The position numbers were made by a program, and so were the translations under genes. The notes under the pieces were generated by a model that was not told the DNA's origin, ran no database searches, and was given only the letters and a program-made list of their open reading frames with translations. DNA of 5,935 bases from the NCBI GenBank assembly GCA_009704605.1, contig WLDW01000057.1, positions 1 to 5,935 on the forward strand, read 5' to 3'. Every line of letters starts with the position of its first letter. Positions within the stretch are counted from its first letter, which is position 1. Below are positions 1 to 5,481 of this stretch, one piece after another. This stretch comes from Actinomycetota bacterium. GTDB lineage: Bacteria; Actinomycetota; Actinomycetes; Actinomycetales; Microbacteriaceae.

Positions 1-1056
1 AGATTCATTCGGGTAGATCACCATGATGGAATTTCCCGATTCTCTAGCGAACTATTCAAATCACTTTCAAAAATAGAATCTGTGACAGCAATAATCTCTG
101 ACATCCAGCAGCTTAAAGAACTGCCCCGAGAAGCCGAATATTTCCTTGCTAATGATCCAAAGAATCCTTTGCTTGAGCTGTTTTTACCACGACGGCTGAA
201 CAAGCAGGGTGCAAGTATCGTTTTCTCTCCCATGCAAACCATGGGCTCCTTCGGTAAGAAGTACAGGCTGATTCTCACTCTTCATGATCTGATTTACTAC
301 AAGCACCGAAAACCTCCAGTTTTCCTTGCCTGGCCGATAAAGCTAGCGTGGCGATTGTTCCACTTGAGCTTTGCACCGGTTCGGCTTCTTCTAAATTGGG
401 CAGATGCCGTCGTCACGATCTCCGAGACCACTAAATCTTTGATTGAGATGTATCGGCTTACTCGTAGGCCCGTGACAGTGGTATACAACGCTTCGAGCAT
501 GCCTATCGTGGGCTCTTCAAAGATAGGGCCCAAGACAAAGAATCTTGTCTACATGGGCAGTTTCATGCCCTATAAGAATGTCGAGCTACTTATCAAAGGT
601 ATGGAAGATCTTCCTGAGTTCACGCTTACTCTTTGCAGCAAGGTAGATCCAAAGCGTCGAGAGCAACTCCTTGCAAGTGCAGGCAAAGATTCTCGTTCTC
701 GAATCGTATTTGTGAACGGGATCTCGGAAGCAAAGTACAGCGAGATTATTGATGATAGTTTTGCGCTCGTGACCGCTTCTAAAGATGAGGGTTTCGGAAT
801 TCCAGTAATCGAGGCTATGTCTAGATCAATACCAGTGGTGCTTTCTGACATCCCAATCTTTAGGGAGGTAGCCTCCGAAGCTGCACACTTTTTTGATCCT
901 GAAAGTCCAATTGAGTTTGCGTTAGCGATCAAGAGCTTGGAAGAAATTGGTTCCTGGCAAAAGGCAAGTAAGAGAAGCTTGGAACGAGCAAAGGCATTTA
1001 GCTGGGACGATTCGGCCGGAAAGCTGAATCTCTTAATTCAGGGCCTTAGGGACTAA
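1..1056 (+). CDS. GT4-family glycosyltransferase (GT-B fold), 5' end outside window
   Basis: Probable retaining glycosyltransferase that moves a sugar from a nucleotide-sugar donor to an acceptor, likely in cell-envelope or exopolysaccharide synthesis; the actual sugar and acceptor cannot be read from the sequence. The frame is open from base 1. Counting codons from base 1, DGISRF at 9-14 resembles the N-terminal GIGRY-type motif of this family, HDL at 95-97 is the usual acceptor-side HD motif, VYMGSF begins at about 183 and opens the C-terminal Rossmann domain, and EGFGIPVIE at 263-271 is the EX7E donor-binding motif. A GTG at 82 could start a shorter protein, but it would lose the DGISRF segment, so I read the gene as truncated by the window edge, lacking perhaps only a few residues. 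Its 3' end overlaps the convergent phosphatase gene by 11 bp. Family assignment is firm; specificity is unknown. Confidence 0.88.
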   Translation, partial: RFIRVDHHDGISRFSSELFKSLSKIESVTAIISDIQQLKELPREAEYFLANDPKNPLLELFLPRRLNKQGASIVFSPMQTMGSFGKKYRLILTLHDLIYYKHRKPPVFLAWPIKLAWRLFHLSFAPVRLLLNWADAVVTISETTKSLIEMYRLTRRPVTVVYNASSMPIVGSSKIGPKTKNLVYMGSFMPYKNVELLIKGMEDLPEFTLTLCSKVDPKRREQLLASAGKDSRSRIVFVNGISEAKYSEIIDDSFALVTASKDEGFGIPVIEAMSRSIPVVLSDIPIFREVASEAAHFFDPESPIEFALAIKSLEEIGSWQKASKRSLERAKAFSWDDSAGKLNLLIQGLRD

Positions 1057-1627
1057 GCGGGTCCAAGTCGTACTTGGTTACAGACCAGTAAGAATCTTGG
1101 TGTGAGACTACATTTAGCGAAGCATTGCCCAGTCTTTCGCCATCGCGCGGTAGTTGATTATCACTTGCGATAGTCAGAACGGTTCGGATTAGTGCACCGT
1201 GAGATATAGCAAGAATTCGGTTTCCTGGATGAGAGTCGGCAAATGTGTCCATTAGAAGTTTGGACCTTGCTAGAAGCTCGGATTTCGATTCGCCTCCTGG
1301 AAGTTCATCTAGATTTGAGTACTTTGACTTCCACTCTTCGTACGCCAATCCTTCGGCTTCGCCAAAGGAGCGCTCTATAAGCAGATCTTGCTGATGGACC
1401 TCCTGGAACCCAAGTTGCTCCGCAATGATCTCAGCCGTTTGACGGGCTCTTCCTAGTGGGGAGGTGAGGATGAGATCCCATTCGTTTCCATTAATTGCTC
1501 TAGCTGCAGTTCTTACTTGTTCTATTCCAGTTGAGTTCATCGGAACGTCGGTCACGCCTTGGAGAAGCATTTTGATGTTCCAGTCGGTTTGACCATGGCG
1601 AAATAGGCCGATGTGAGTGTTTGTCAA
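1046..1627 (-). CDS. Histidine phosphatase family protein (phosphoglycerate mutase-like)
   Basis: A 193-residue cytosolic histidine phosphatase, probably a small-molecule phosphatase rather than a glycolytic mutase. FRHGQT at residues 9-14 carries the RHG motif with H11 as the nucleophile. SPLGRARQTA around R60 is the second phosphate-binding segment, ERSFGEAEG contains the likely acid E85, and ISHGAL supplies the second catalytic H143. The start is TTG: an in-frame TGA lies two codons upstream and no other start codon occurs before the RHG motif. An AGGAG (1640-1644) lies 12 nt upstream, rather far. The gene lies just downstream of tRNA-Leu on the same strand and could be co-transcribed with it. 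From memory, a homologous phosphatase sits beside uppP in Mycobacterium tuberculosis (Rv2135c/Rv2136c), which fits this neighbourhood. Substrate is unknown; phosphoserine, a sugar phosphate or a cobalamin intermediate are all possible. Confidence 0.92.
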   Translation of the reverse strand: MTNTHIGLFRHGQTDWNIKMLLQGVTDVPMNSTGIEQVRTAARAINGNEWDLILTSPLGRARQTAEIIAEQLGFQEVHQQDLLIERSFGEAEGLAYEEWKSKYSNLDELPGGESKSELLARSKLLMDTFADSHPGNRILAISHGALIRTVLTIASDNQLPRDGERLGNASLNVVSHQDSYWSVTKYDLDPLSP

Positions 1628-1639
1628 AGGCTTTCACAG

Positions 1640-1644
1640 CTCCT
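1640..1644 (-). promoter_or_regulatory. Candidate ribosome binding site of the phosphatase gene
   Basis: AGGAG on the minus strand, 12 nt before the TTG start at 1627. The spacing is longer than the usual 5-9 nt, but an in-frame stop at 1634-1636 and the position of the RHG motif leave TTG at 1627 as the only workable start. Confidence 0.45.
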
Positions 1645-1656
1645 ATGTGGAAGGTC

Positions 1657-1678
1657 ACACTGTCACAATCGACAGTGT
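1657..1678 (-). terminator. 8-bp inverted repeat at the 3' edge of tRNA-Leu
   Basis: ACACTGTC (1657-1664) and GACAGTGT (1671-1678) are perfect reverse complements with a 6-nt loop. The arm next to the tRNA takes in the last three bases of the mature tRNA (1676-1678), so the hairpin would compete with the acceptor stem. No T-run follows on the minus strand, so it is not a classical intrinsic terminator. It could be a U-tract-less terminator, a processing signal for the tRNA 3' end, or an operator for the downstream phosphatase gene. The repeat is plain; the role is inference. Confidence 0.45.
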
Positions 1679-1758
1679 CCGAGGGGGGACTCGAACCCCC
1701 ACCCCCTTGCGAGGACTAACACCTCAAGCTAGCGCGTCTACCATTCCGCCACCCGGAC
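1676..1758 (-). tRNA. tRNA-Leu, anticodon GAG
   Basis: An 83-nt class II tRNA on the minus strand. The acceptor stem GTCCGGG pairs with CTCGGAC (one G-U pair), followed by discriminator A73. The D arm has a GCG/CGC stem. The anticodon stem CTAGC/GTTAG holds the loop TTGAGGT, giving anticodon GAG at 1723-1725, which reads CUC and CUU leucine codons. A 15-nt variable arm can fold as CCTC-GCAA-GGGG, the long arm expected of tRNA-Leu. The T arm is GGGGG-TTCGAGT-CCCCC, with A58 at 1691, the base modified by TrmI, which is encoded further right in this window. CCA is not encoded: the bases after A73 are CTG, so the tail must be added enzymatically. Confidence 0.97.
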
Positions 1759-1770
1759 TTACCAGATGCG

Positions 1771-1779
1771 ATGGTATCA
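1771..1779 (-). promoter_or_regulatory. Candidate extended -10 element for tRNA-Leu
   Basis: On the minus strand TGATACCAT fits the extended -10 pattern TGnTAnnnT and ends 12 nt before the tRNA 5' end, predicting a leader of about six nucleotides that RNase P would remove. TTGACC on the same strand (1785-1790) looks like a -35 box, but it is only 8 nt from this -10, so the two cannot form one ordinary promoter. Confidence 0.35.
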
Positions 1780-1805
1780 CGGACGGTCAATGCTTCTTCT
1801 GGTAC

Positions 1806-1834
1806 TTGGCATCACGGAGGATTGAAGGTAGTTT
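1806..1834 (+). promoter_or_regulatory. Candidate leaderless promoter for the small-protein/uppP unit
   Basis: TTGGCA (1806-1811, five of six matches to the -35 consensus) is separated by exactly 17 nt from TAGTTT (1829-1834, matching the TAnnnT core of actinobacterial -10 boxes). Counting six nucleotides on from the -10 box puts the transcription start on A1841, the first base of the ATG. A GGAGG at 1816-1820 is 20 nt from the ATG, too far for a ribosome site, and would lie inside the promoter spacer. Both facts favour a leaderless mRNA. The -10 match is only moderate. Confidence 0.5.
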
Positions 1835-1840
1835 TGGGTT

Positions 1841-2050
1841 ATGGCTACTGATCCACGAATAGCACTCACGCAACTAGTTGCAGCGCTTGAGAAACATTTC
1901 GAGGCTGTGGCAGCCCGACGCGGTGACGGGGATTCCAGTGTTGAGAGAGCTTATGACAACCTCGAGGACGCATTCATCAATTACGACGAAGCGCTTTCCG
2001 AGGAGTATGGTGAGTTTCTTCCATTCGCTATTCCAGAAGAAGATAATTGA
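1841..2050 (+). CDS. Small acidic actinobacterial protein of unknown function
   Basis: A 69-residue soluble protein with about 17 Asp/Glu against 5 Lys/Arg, no signal peptide and no membrane segment. Residues about 5-25 (PRIALTQLVAALEKHFEAV) and about 33-55 look like two amphipathic helices joined by a Gly/Asp-rich turn (RRGDGDSS), suggesting a helical hairpin. The tail FLPFAIPEEDN is acidic. I recall similar short proteins with an ALExHxEAVxxRRG segment in other Microbacteriaceae and Micrococcaceae, variously annotated as hypothetical or 'primosomal'; I know of no experimental basis for the latter. An in-frame TAG at 1829 makes ATG 1841 the first start. The stop overlaps the TTG of uppP (TTGA at 2047-2050), implying translational coupling. 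It may act with UppP or simply serve as its translational leader. Confidence 0.75.
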   Translation: MATDPRIALTQLVAALEKHFEAVAARRGDGDSSVERAYDNLEDAFINYDEALSEEYGEFLPFAIPEEDN

Positions 2051-2880
2051 GCTTTCTTGAAGCACTAATACTTGGGTTGGTTCAGGGCCTGACAGAGTTT
2101 TTGCCAATATCTTCTTCGGCACATGTTCAAATCGCTCAACAACTCATGGGATTATCAGATCTATCCAGACCCGAGCTAACTGCCTTTATAGCAACAATTC
2201 AGCTTGGAACAGAGATTGCAGTAGTTGCCTATTTCGCAAAAGACATTCGGAAGATTGTCCTCGCTTGGTTTGGATGGGTGGCTAAGCCAAAATCGGTCAT
2301 GACATCCGAGACCAAGCTTGGTTGGCTGATCATAATTGGAACGCTGCCTGTTGTTTTGCTTGGTCTTGCGTTTAGGGACTTGATTGAAAATGACGTGCGA
2401 AGCTTGTGGGTTATCGCGTACACATTGATTGGTTTTGGAATACTTCTTGGGATTGCCGACTGGGTTGGAAAAAAGCGAAAGACTATTGCCAACTTGAGCT
2501 ACAAGCACGGCATCATGTTTGGATTGGGCCAGGCACTTGCGCTGGTTCCTGGAGTATCTCGATCGGGCGGAACAATAACCGTCGGATTATTGCTTGGTTA
2601 CACCCGACAAGCAGCAGCCAGATATAGCTTTTTGCTGGCGATCCCCGCAGTGCTGGCTTCTGGGATGTATCTTTTTGTCAGTACTGTTGGCGATTTAAAT
2701 CAAGAGATGTTGCTTGCGACGATTGTGGCCACAGTTGTGTCAGGAGTTGTTGGACTTGCAGTGATTCACTACCTGCTGAAGTATCTCGAGTCTGGTTCTT
2801 TTCTGCCGTTTGTTTTGTGGCGAGTAATAGTTGGGCTCTGGTTGCTCTGGACGCTATCTAGCGGCTCAATCGTTGCCTAA
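2047..2880 (+). CDS. uppP: Undecaprenyl-diphosphatase (UppP/BacA)
   Basis: Integral membrane phosphatase that converts undecaprenyl diphosphate to undecaprenyl phosphate, recycling the lipid carrier for peptidoglycan and other wall polymers; in other bacteria it also confers bacitracin tolerance. The 277-residue length is typical. QGLTE at 13-17 is the (E/Q)xxxE motif, followed by FLPISSSAH with H26. PGVSRSGGT at 168-176 is the second signature, with R172 matching the essential arginine of the E. coli enzyme. Hydrophobic stretches at about 45-63, 92-108, 120-139, 153-168, 192-213, 222-242 and 254-272 fit a multi-span protein. The start is TTG, as TAA lies directly upstream in frame; AGAAGAAG before it is a weak ribosome site, so coupling to the preceding small gene is likely. 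Its last 4 bp overlap the convergent PAC2-family gene. Confidence 0.97.
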   Translation: MSFLEALILGLVQGLTEFLPISSSAHVQIAQQLMGLSDLSRPELTAFIATIQLGTEIAVVAYFAKDIRKIVLAWFGWVAKPKSVMTSETKLGWLIIIGTLPVVLLGLAFRDLIENDVRSLWVIAYTLIGFGILLGIADWVGKKRKTIANLSYKHGIMFGLGQALALVPGVSRSGGTITVGLLLGYTRQAAARYSFLLAIPAVLASGMYLFVSTVGDLNQEMLLATIVATVVSGVVGLAVIHYLLKYLESGSFLPFVLWRVIVGLWLLWTLSSGSIVA

Positions 2881-3725
2881 GCCTCTGGCGGACGCTGCTC
2901 GGACTCTAAAAACTTCTCGAGCTCTCTGGCAATAGCTTCGCCGGAGGCAGCCTCGGAATCCACCTCGTCGCGACTTGCTTCAAGTTGTTCAATGTAGCCG
3001 GCCATCTCTTCGTCGTTTTCGGCAATCTCATCGATTCCACGCTCCCAGGCGAAAGCCTGATCGGCGAGGTCTCCGTGACTGAAACTCACTCCAAGCAATC
3101 CTTCAAGCTCAGCCACAAGAGCAAGTGTTGCCTTCGGTGAGGGAGAGGTGTGAACGTAATGTGGCACAGCAGCCCACAAGGCAATTGTGGCGATACCAGC
3201 TTCTTCTAATGCGATTCCAAGAGTTGAAACTATTCCTACTGGACCCTCGTAACTGCTTTTCTCAACACCCTCAATTTTTCTCACCTCAGGATTCTGACTT
3301 GTGGCGGTGACAGCAATGGGTCTGGTATGTGGTGTGTCTGCGAGCATTCCTCCGAGGAAGATAACTGTTTCGATCTCACGGTCTTGAATCATCTCAATGA
3401 TTTCCGCAACAAAGGACTTCCACCTTCTCGCCGGCTCAGTTCCAATCAGAACACTAAACCTGGAGAGCTTAGGGTCAGGATGATTGGAAACGAGCAAGCT
3501 CGTAGTTGGCCAAGTAAGTTCACGGTGACCATCTTCGGAAAGAGAAACTGTTGGTCTGGTGAATTGAAAGTCGTAGTAGTCCTCGGGGTCGACTTCTGCT
3601 ACAACTTCGCAGGAAAGTGACTCACTAACGATGTTTGCAGCTGCGCTTGCAGACTCAGCCGCATCGTTCCAACCCTCGAATGCACAAATCAGCACTCGTC
3701 CTTGAAACACGCTTTCTACTGTCAA
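2877..3725 (-). CDS. PAC2 family protein (actinobacterial proteasome-assembly-chaperone-like)
   Basis: A 282-residue protein of the PAC2 family, named after a eukaryotic proteasome assembly chaperone. Actinobacterial members have no settled function. Recognisable segments are AFEGWNDAAESAS near residue 15, the FLGGMLADTPHTRP region near the middle, YEGPVGIVSTLG, and WAAVPHYV followed by SPSPKATLAL. The C-terminal quarter is strongly acidic and probably helical. There is no signal peptide. The assigned start is TTG 3725, with AGAGGGG (3739-3745) 13 nt upstream; an in-frame GTG at codon 6 would also leave the conserved core intact, so the exact start is uncertain. It diverges from the HAD gene and converges with uppP. 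A homologue, Rv2125, lies in the wider Pup-proteasome region of M. tuberculosis, but no proteasome or Pup gene is seen here. Confidence 0.9.
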   Translation of the reverse strand: MTVESVFQGRVLICAFEGWNDAAESASAAANIVSESLSCEVVAEVDPEDYYDFQFTRPTVSLSEDGHRELTWPTTSLLVSNHPDPKLSRFSVLIGTEPARRWKSFVAEIIEMIQDREIETVIFLGGMLADTPHTRPIAVTATSQNPEVRKIEGVEKSSYEGPVGIVSTLGIALEEAGIATIALWAAVPHYVHTSPSPKATLALVAELEGLLGVSFSHGDLADQAFAWERGIDEIAENDEEMAGYIEQLEASRDEVDSEAASGEAIARELEKFLESEQRPPEA

Positions 3726-3803
3726 TCTAGCGAATCTGCCCCTCTTGAAGATTTTTACTTGCTTAACTGTAAGGGCAAATAGCGAGGCTAGAATTCAAGC
3801 ATC
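3726..3803 (+). promoter_or_regulatory. Divergent promoter spacer between the PAC2 and HAD genes
   Basis: This 78-bp spacer must hold promoters for both directions. Rightwards, TAGAAT (3789-3794, five of six matches to TATAAT) puts the start point near A3801, only 3 nt before the HAD ATG, with no ribosome site in range: a near-leaderless start. No good -35 box lies 16-18 nt upstream; TTAACT at 3763-3768 is 20 nt away. A second rightward candidate is TTGAAG (3745-3750), 17 nt, TGTAAG (3768-3773). Leftwards, TACAGT (complement of 3766-3771) or the A-rich stretch at 3752-3757 could serve as a -10 for PAC2. Only TAGAAT is persuasive. Confidence 0.5.
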
Positions 3804-4463
3804 ATGAATAATTCTTCGTTTCCTGCCGCCGTGCTTTGGGACATGGATGGCACTCTGATTGATTCAGAGCCCTACTGGTTAGCCAGCGAGAGTGCCTTTG
3901 CAGCCGCTCACGACAGCAACTGGGGACACGATGACGGCCTGGGCGTTATTGGAATGTCGCTGTACGAATCTTCCAAGCTTCTGAAGGAACGAGTGGGTTC
4001 GCATCTTGAACCTCAGCAAATCATTGATCAGATAACTGACGGGGTTCTATCTCAGCTTGAGCACTCAATACCGTGGCGTCCTGGCGCGAGGGAGCTTCTA
4101 AAGCTTCTAAGAGAAAACAACGTCAAAACTGCACTCGTTACCGGCTCCATGCATCGAATGGCCCAGAAAGTAGCAGAGCAAATCGGATTTGAAGGCTTTG
4201 ATGTCATCGTTGGTGGCGATGATGTTGTCAAAGGAAAGCCACACCCTGAGTCATACCTCAAGGCGGCATCAATGCTCGGGGTTGACCCAACACACTGTGT
4301 GGCCTTCGAGGACTCGCTGACGGGTATCACAGCCGCGGAGGCCGCAGGAACGAAGGCAGTTGGAATAGCCCACATTGTTGAGATTCCCATGAGTGAAGGG
4401 CGTATTCTCTGGCCAACTCTTGAGGGTGTTTCAATGAACGACCTGCGAGCACTGTTCGAATGA
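3804..4463 (+). CDS. HAD-superfamily phosphatase (beta-phosphoglucomutase-like)
   Basis: A 219-residue cytosolic haloacid dehalogenase-type hydrolase, probably a phosphatase for a sugar phosphate or other small metabolite. Motif I is DMDGT at 13-17, with nucleophile D13 and acid/base D15. Motif II is LVTGS at 111-115 (T113). Motif III is K145 in GKPHPE, and motif IV is FEDS at 168-171 (E169, D170), which with D13 would hold the magnesium ion. Residues about 20-90 form the helical cap typical of subfamily I, in which the LIDSEPYW segment follows motif I. The closest named relatives are beta-phosphoglucomutase and YniC/GPH-type phosphatases; the sequence alone does not separate these. The ATG has no Shine-Dalgarno and follows a strong -10 box closely, suggesting a leaderless transcript. 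It overlaps trmI by 4 bp (ATGA), so the two are co-transcribed. Confidence 0.93.
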   Translation: MNNSSFPAAVLWDMDGTLIDSEPYWLASESAFAAAHDSNWGHDDGLGVIGMSLYESSKLLKERVGSHLEPQQIIDQITDGVLSQLEHSIPWRPGARELLKLLRENNVKTALVTGSMHRMAQKVAEQIGFEGFDVIVGGDDVVKGKPHPESYLKAASMLGVDPTHCVAFEDSLTGITAAEAAGTKAVGIAHIVEIPMSEGRILWPTLEGVSMNDLRALFE

Positions 4464-5410
4464 GTCCAAAGCAGAACGGATTGTTTTCGGCCGGGGACAA
4501 GGTCCAACTCACTGGACCCAAGGGCAGAATTAACACGATTGTTTTAACTAAAGGCGGAACATTTGGTACGCATCGCGGTGACTTGCGACACGACGACATC
4601 ATCGGATTGCCAGATGGTTCGGTTGTCGCAAACCAGAACGGCGTTGAATACCTTGCCCTTAAACCTCTTTTGAATGACTTTGTATTGTCCATGCCACGTG
4701 GAGCCGCGATCATCTACCCAAAAGACGCAGCACAGATTCTAGTGTCAGGTGACATCTTTGCAGGAGCGGTTGTTGTGGAGGCTGGAGTTGGCTCCGGTGC
4801 ATTGAGTTTGTACCTGCTTCGAGCAGTTGGGGAATCTGGGCAACTTCATTCTTTTGAACGCAGAGCAGAATTTGCAGAGATTGCTCAAGGCAACGTAGCG
4901 AGTCAAACCGGATCAAAACCAAAGAACTGGAACGTTCACCTGGGGGACTTGCAGGAAGAGCTGCCTAAAGTACTCAAGCCACATACTGTCGACAGAGTCG
5001 TTCTTGACATGCTCGCTCCTTGGGAGTGCATCGATTCAGTTGCTACGGCTCTAAAGCCCGGAGGCTTGGTTATTGTTTACGTTGCCACAGTGACCCAGCT
5101 ATCTAGGGTGGCCGAATCAATTCGTGCCACTTCGATGTTCACAGAGCCAGAAGCTTTCGAGTCACTAGTTCGCCCCTGGCATCTGCAAGGTCTGGCAGTC
5201 AGGCCAGAGCATCGAATGATTGGGCATACCGGATTCATAATTACAGCTCGAAGGCTTGCTCCAGGGACAGTTTTGCCCCAGTTCAAAAACAAGGTGAAAT
5301 CAACTGAGTACTCGGATCAGGACATTTTGGCCTGGAACCCAGAAGGACTGGGGGAGCGAAAGGTTTCCGAAAAGAAGCTTAGAAAAACGGTCCGTAAAGC
5401 CACCTCCTAG
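4460..5410 (+). CDS. trmI: tRNA (adenine-58-N1)-methyltransferase TrmI
   Basis: S-adenosylmethionine-dependent enzyme that makes 1-methyladenosine at position 58 in the T loop of tRNAs, normally as a homotetramer. The N-terminal 75 or so residues (GDKVQLTGPKGR, FGTHRGDLRHDDIIG) form the small beta domain. IIYPKDAAQI at 84-93 leads into the Rossmann domain, with motif I EAGVGSG at 107-113, the ribose-binding acid E133 in SFERR, and the catalytic segment LDMLAPWE with D183. GGLVIVYVATVTQL and RPWHLQGLAVRPEHRMIGHTGF are also family-typical. At 316 residues it is some 35 longer than the roughly 280-residue mycobacterial enzyme, the excess being a C-terminal tail that ends Lys/Arg-rich. The ATG overlaps the HAD stop (ATGA, 4460-4463) and has no ribosome site of its own, so translation is probably coupled. 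Confidence 0.96.
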   Translation: MSPKQNGLFSAGDKVQLTGPKGRINTIVLTKGGTFGTHRGDLRHDDIIGLPDGSVVANQNGVEYLALKPLLNDFVLSMPRGAAIIYPKDAAQILVSGDIFAGAVVVEAGVGSGALSLYLLRAVGESGQLHSFERRAEFAEIAQGNVASQTGSKPKNWNVHLGDLQEELPKVLKPHTVDRVVLDMLAPWECIDSVATALKPGGLVIVYVATVTQLSRVAESIRATSMFTEPEAFESLVRPWHLQGLAVRPEHRMIGHTGFIITARRLAPGTVLPQFKNKVKSTEYSDQDILAWNPEGLGERKVSEKKLRKTVRKATS

Positions 5411-5416
5411 TCCGTG

Positions 5417-5434
5417 GCTGAGCAAAGGCTCAGC
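5417..5434 (+). terminator. Stem-loop after trmI, candidate terminator
   Basis: GCTGAGC (5417-5423) and GCTCAGC (5428-5434) form a perfect 7-bp GC-rich stem with loop AAAG, starting 6 nt after the trmI stop. No run of T follows, as is common for actinobacterial terminators. It lies between two genes on the same strand and could end or attenuate the HAD-trmI transcript before the FKBP gene. Confidence 0.55.
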
Positions 5435-5468
5435 GACTAAACTTGAGCTCTTAGGACCATAAAAATCG

Positions 5469-5473
5469 AAGGA
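5469..5473 (+). promoter_or_regulatory. Ribosome binding site of the FKBP lipoprotein gene
   Basis: AAGGA within GAAGGAAG, 8 nt before TTG 5482. This is the clearest Shine-Dalgarno in the window and decides the start: an in-frame TAG at 5452 and the absence of ATG or GTG between it and the signal peptide leave only the TTG. An mRNA leader is therefore expected, although I find no convincing -35/-10 pair for it; TAAACT at 5438-5443 is a weak -10 candidate. Confidence 0.75.
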
Positions 5474-5481
5474 AGATTCCC

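Noticed and set aside
82..84. GTG as the true start of the glycosyltransferase
   Set aside because: The frame is open to base 1 and the upstream codons encode DGISRF, which fits the conserved N-terminal motif of the family, so the gene probably begins before the window.
570..932. 120-codon open frame on the minus strand
   Set aside because: It lies wholly inside the glycosyltransferase gene, opposite its C-terminal donor-binding domain, which has clear family motifs; the minus-strand product resembles nothing I know.
1785..1790. TTGACC as -35 box of the tRNA-Leu promoter
   Set aside because: It is only 8 nt from the extended -10, and a 16-18 nt spacing leads to CATCTG/ATCTGG, a poor -10 too close to the mature tRNA end.
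1617..1862. 81-codon open frame on the plus strand running across the tRNA-Leu region
   Set aside because: It runs antisense through the whole tRNA and overlaps the phosphatase start and the promoter of the small gene; its product is low-complexity and unlike any known family.
2176..2508. 110-codon open frame on the minus strand
   Set aside because: It is antisense to uppP, whose plus-strand product has all catalytic motifs; the hypothetical product is rich in Asn, Gln, Lys and Cys as expected of a shadow frame.
3125..3620. Plus-strand open frames of 61 and 97 codons opposite the PAC2 gene
   Set aside because: The minus-strand PAC2 product is a recognisable family member over this whole stretch, and the plus-strand products show no domain or ribosome site.
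4052..4713. Two overlapping minus-strand open frames of 151 and 128 codons
   Set aside because: They lie opposite the HAD and trmI genes, which are confidently identified and coupled; the minus products are Ser/Pro/Arg-rich and overlap each other.
5443..5466. TTGAGC with the A-rich CATAAAAAT as a promoter for the FKBP gene
   Set aside because: The spacing is only 9-12 nt, and a start point 6-7 nt after this A-rich box would remove part of the good Shine-Dalgarno at 5469-5473.
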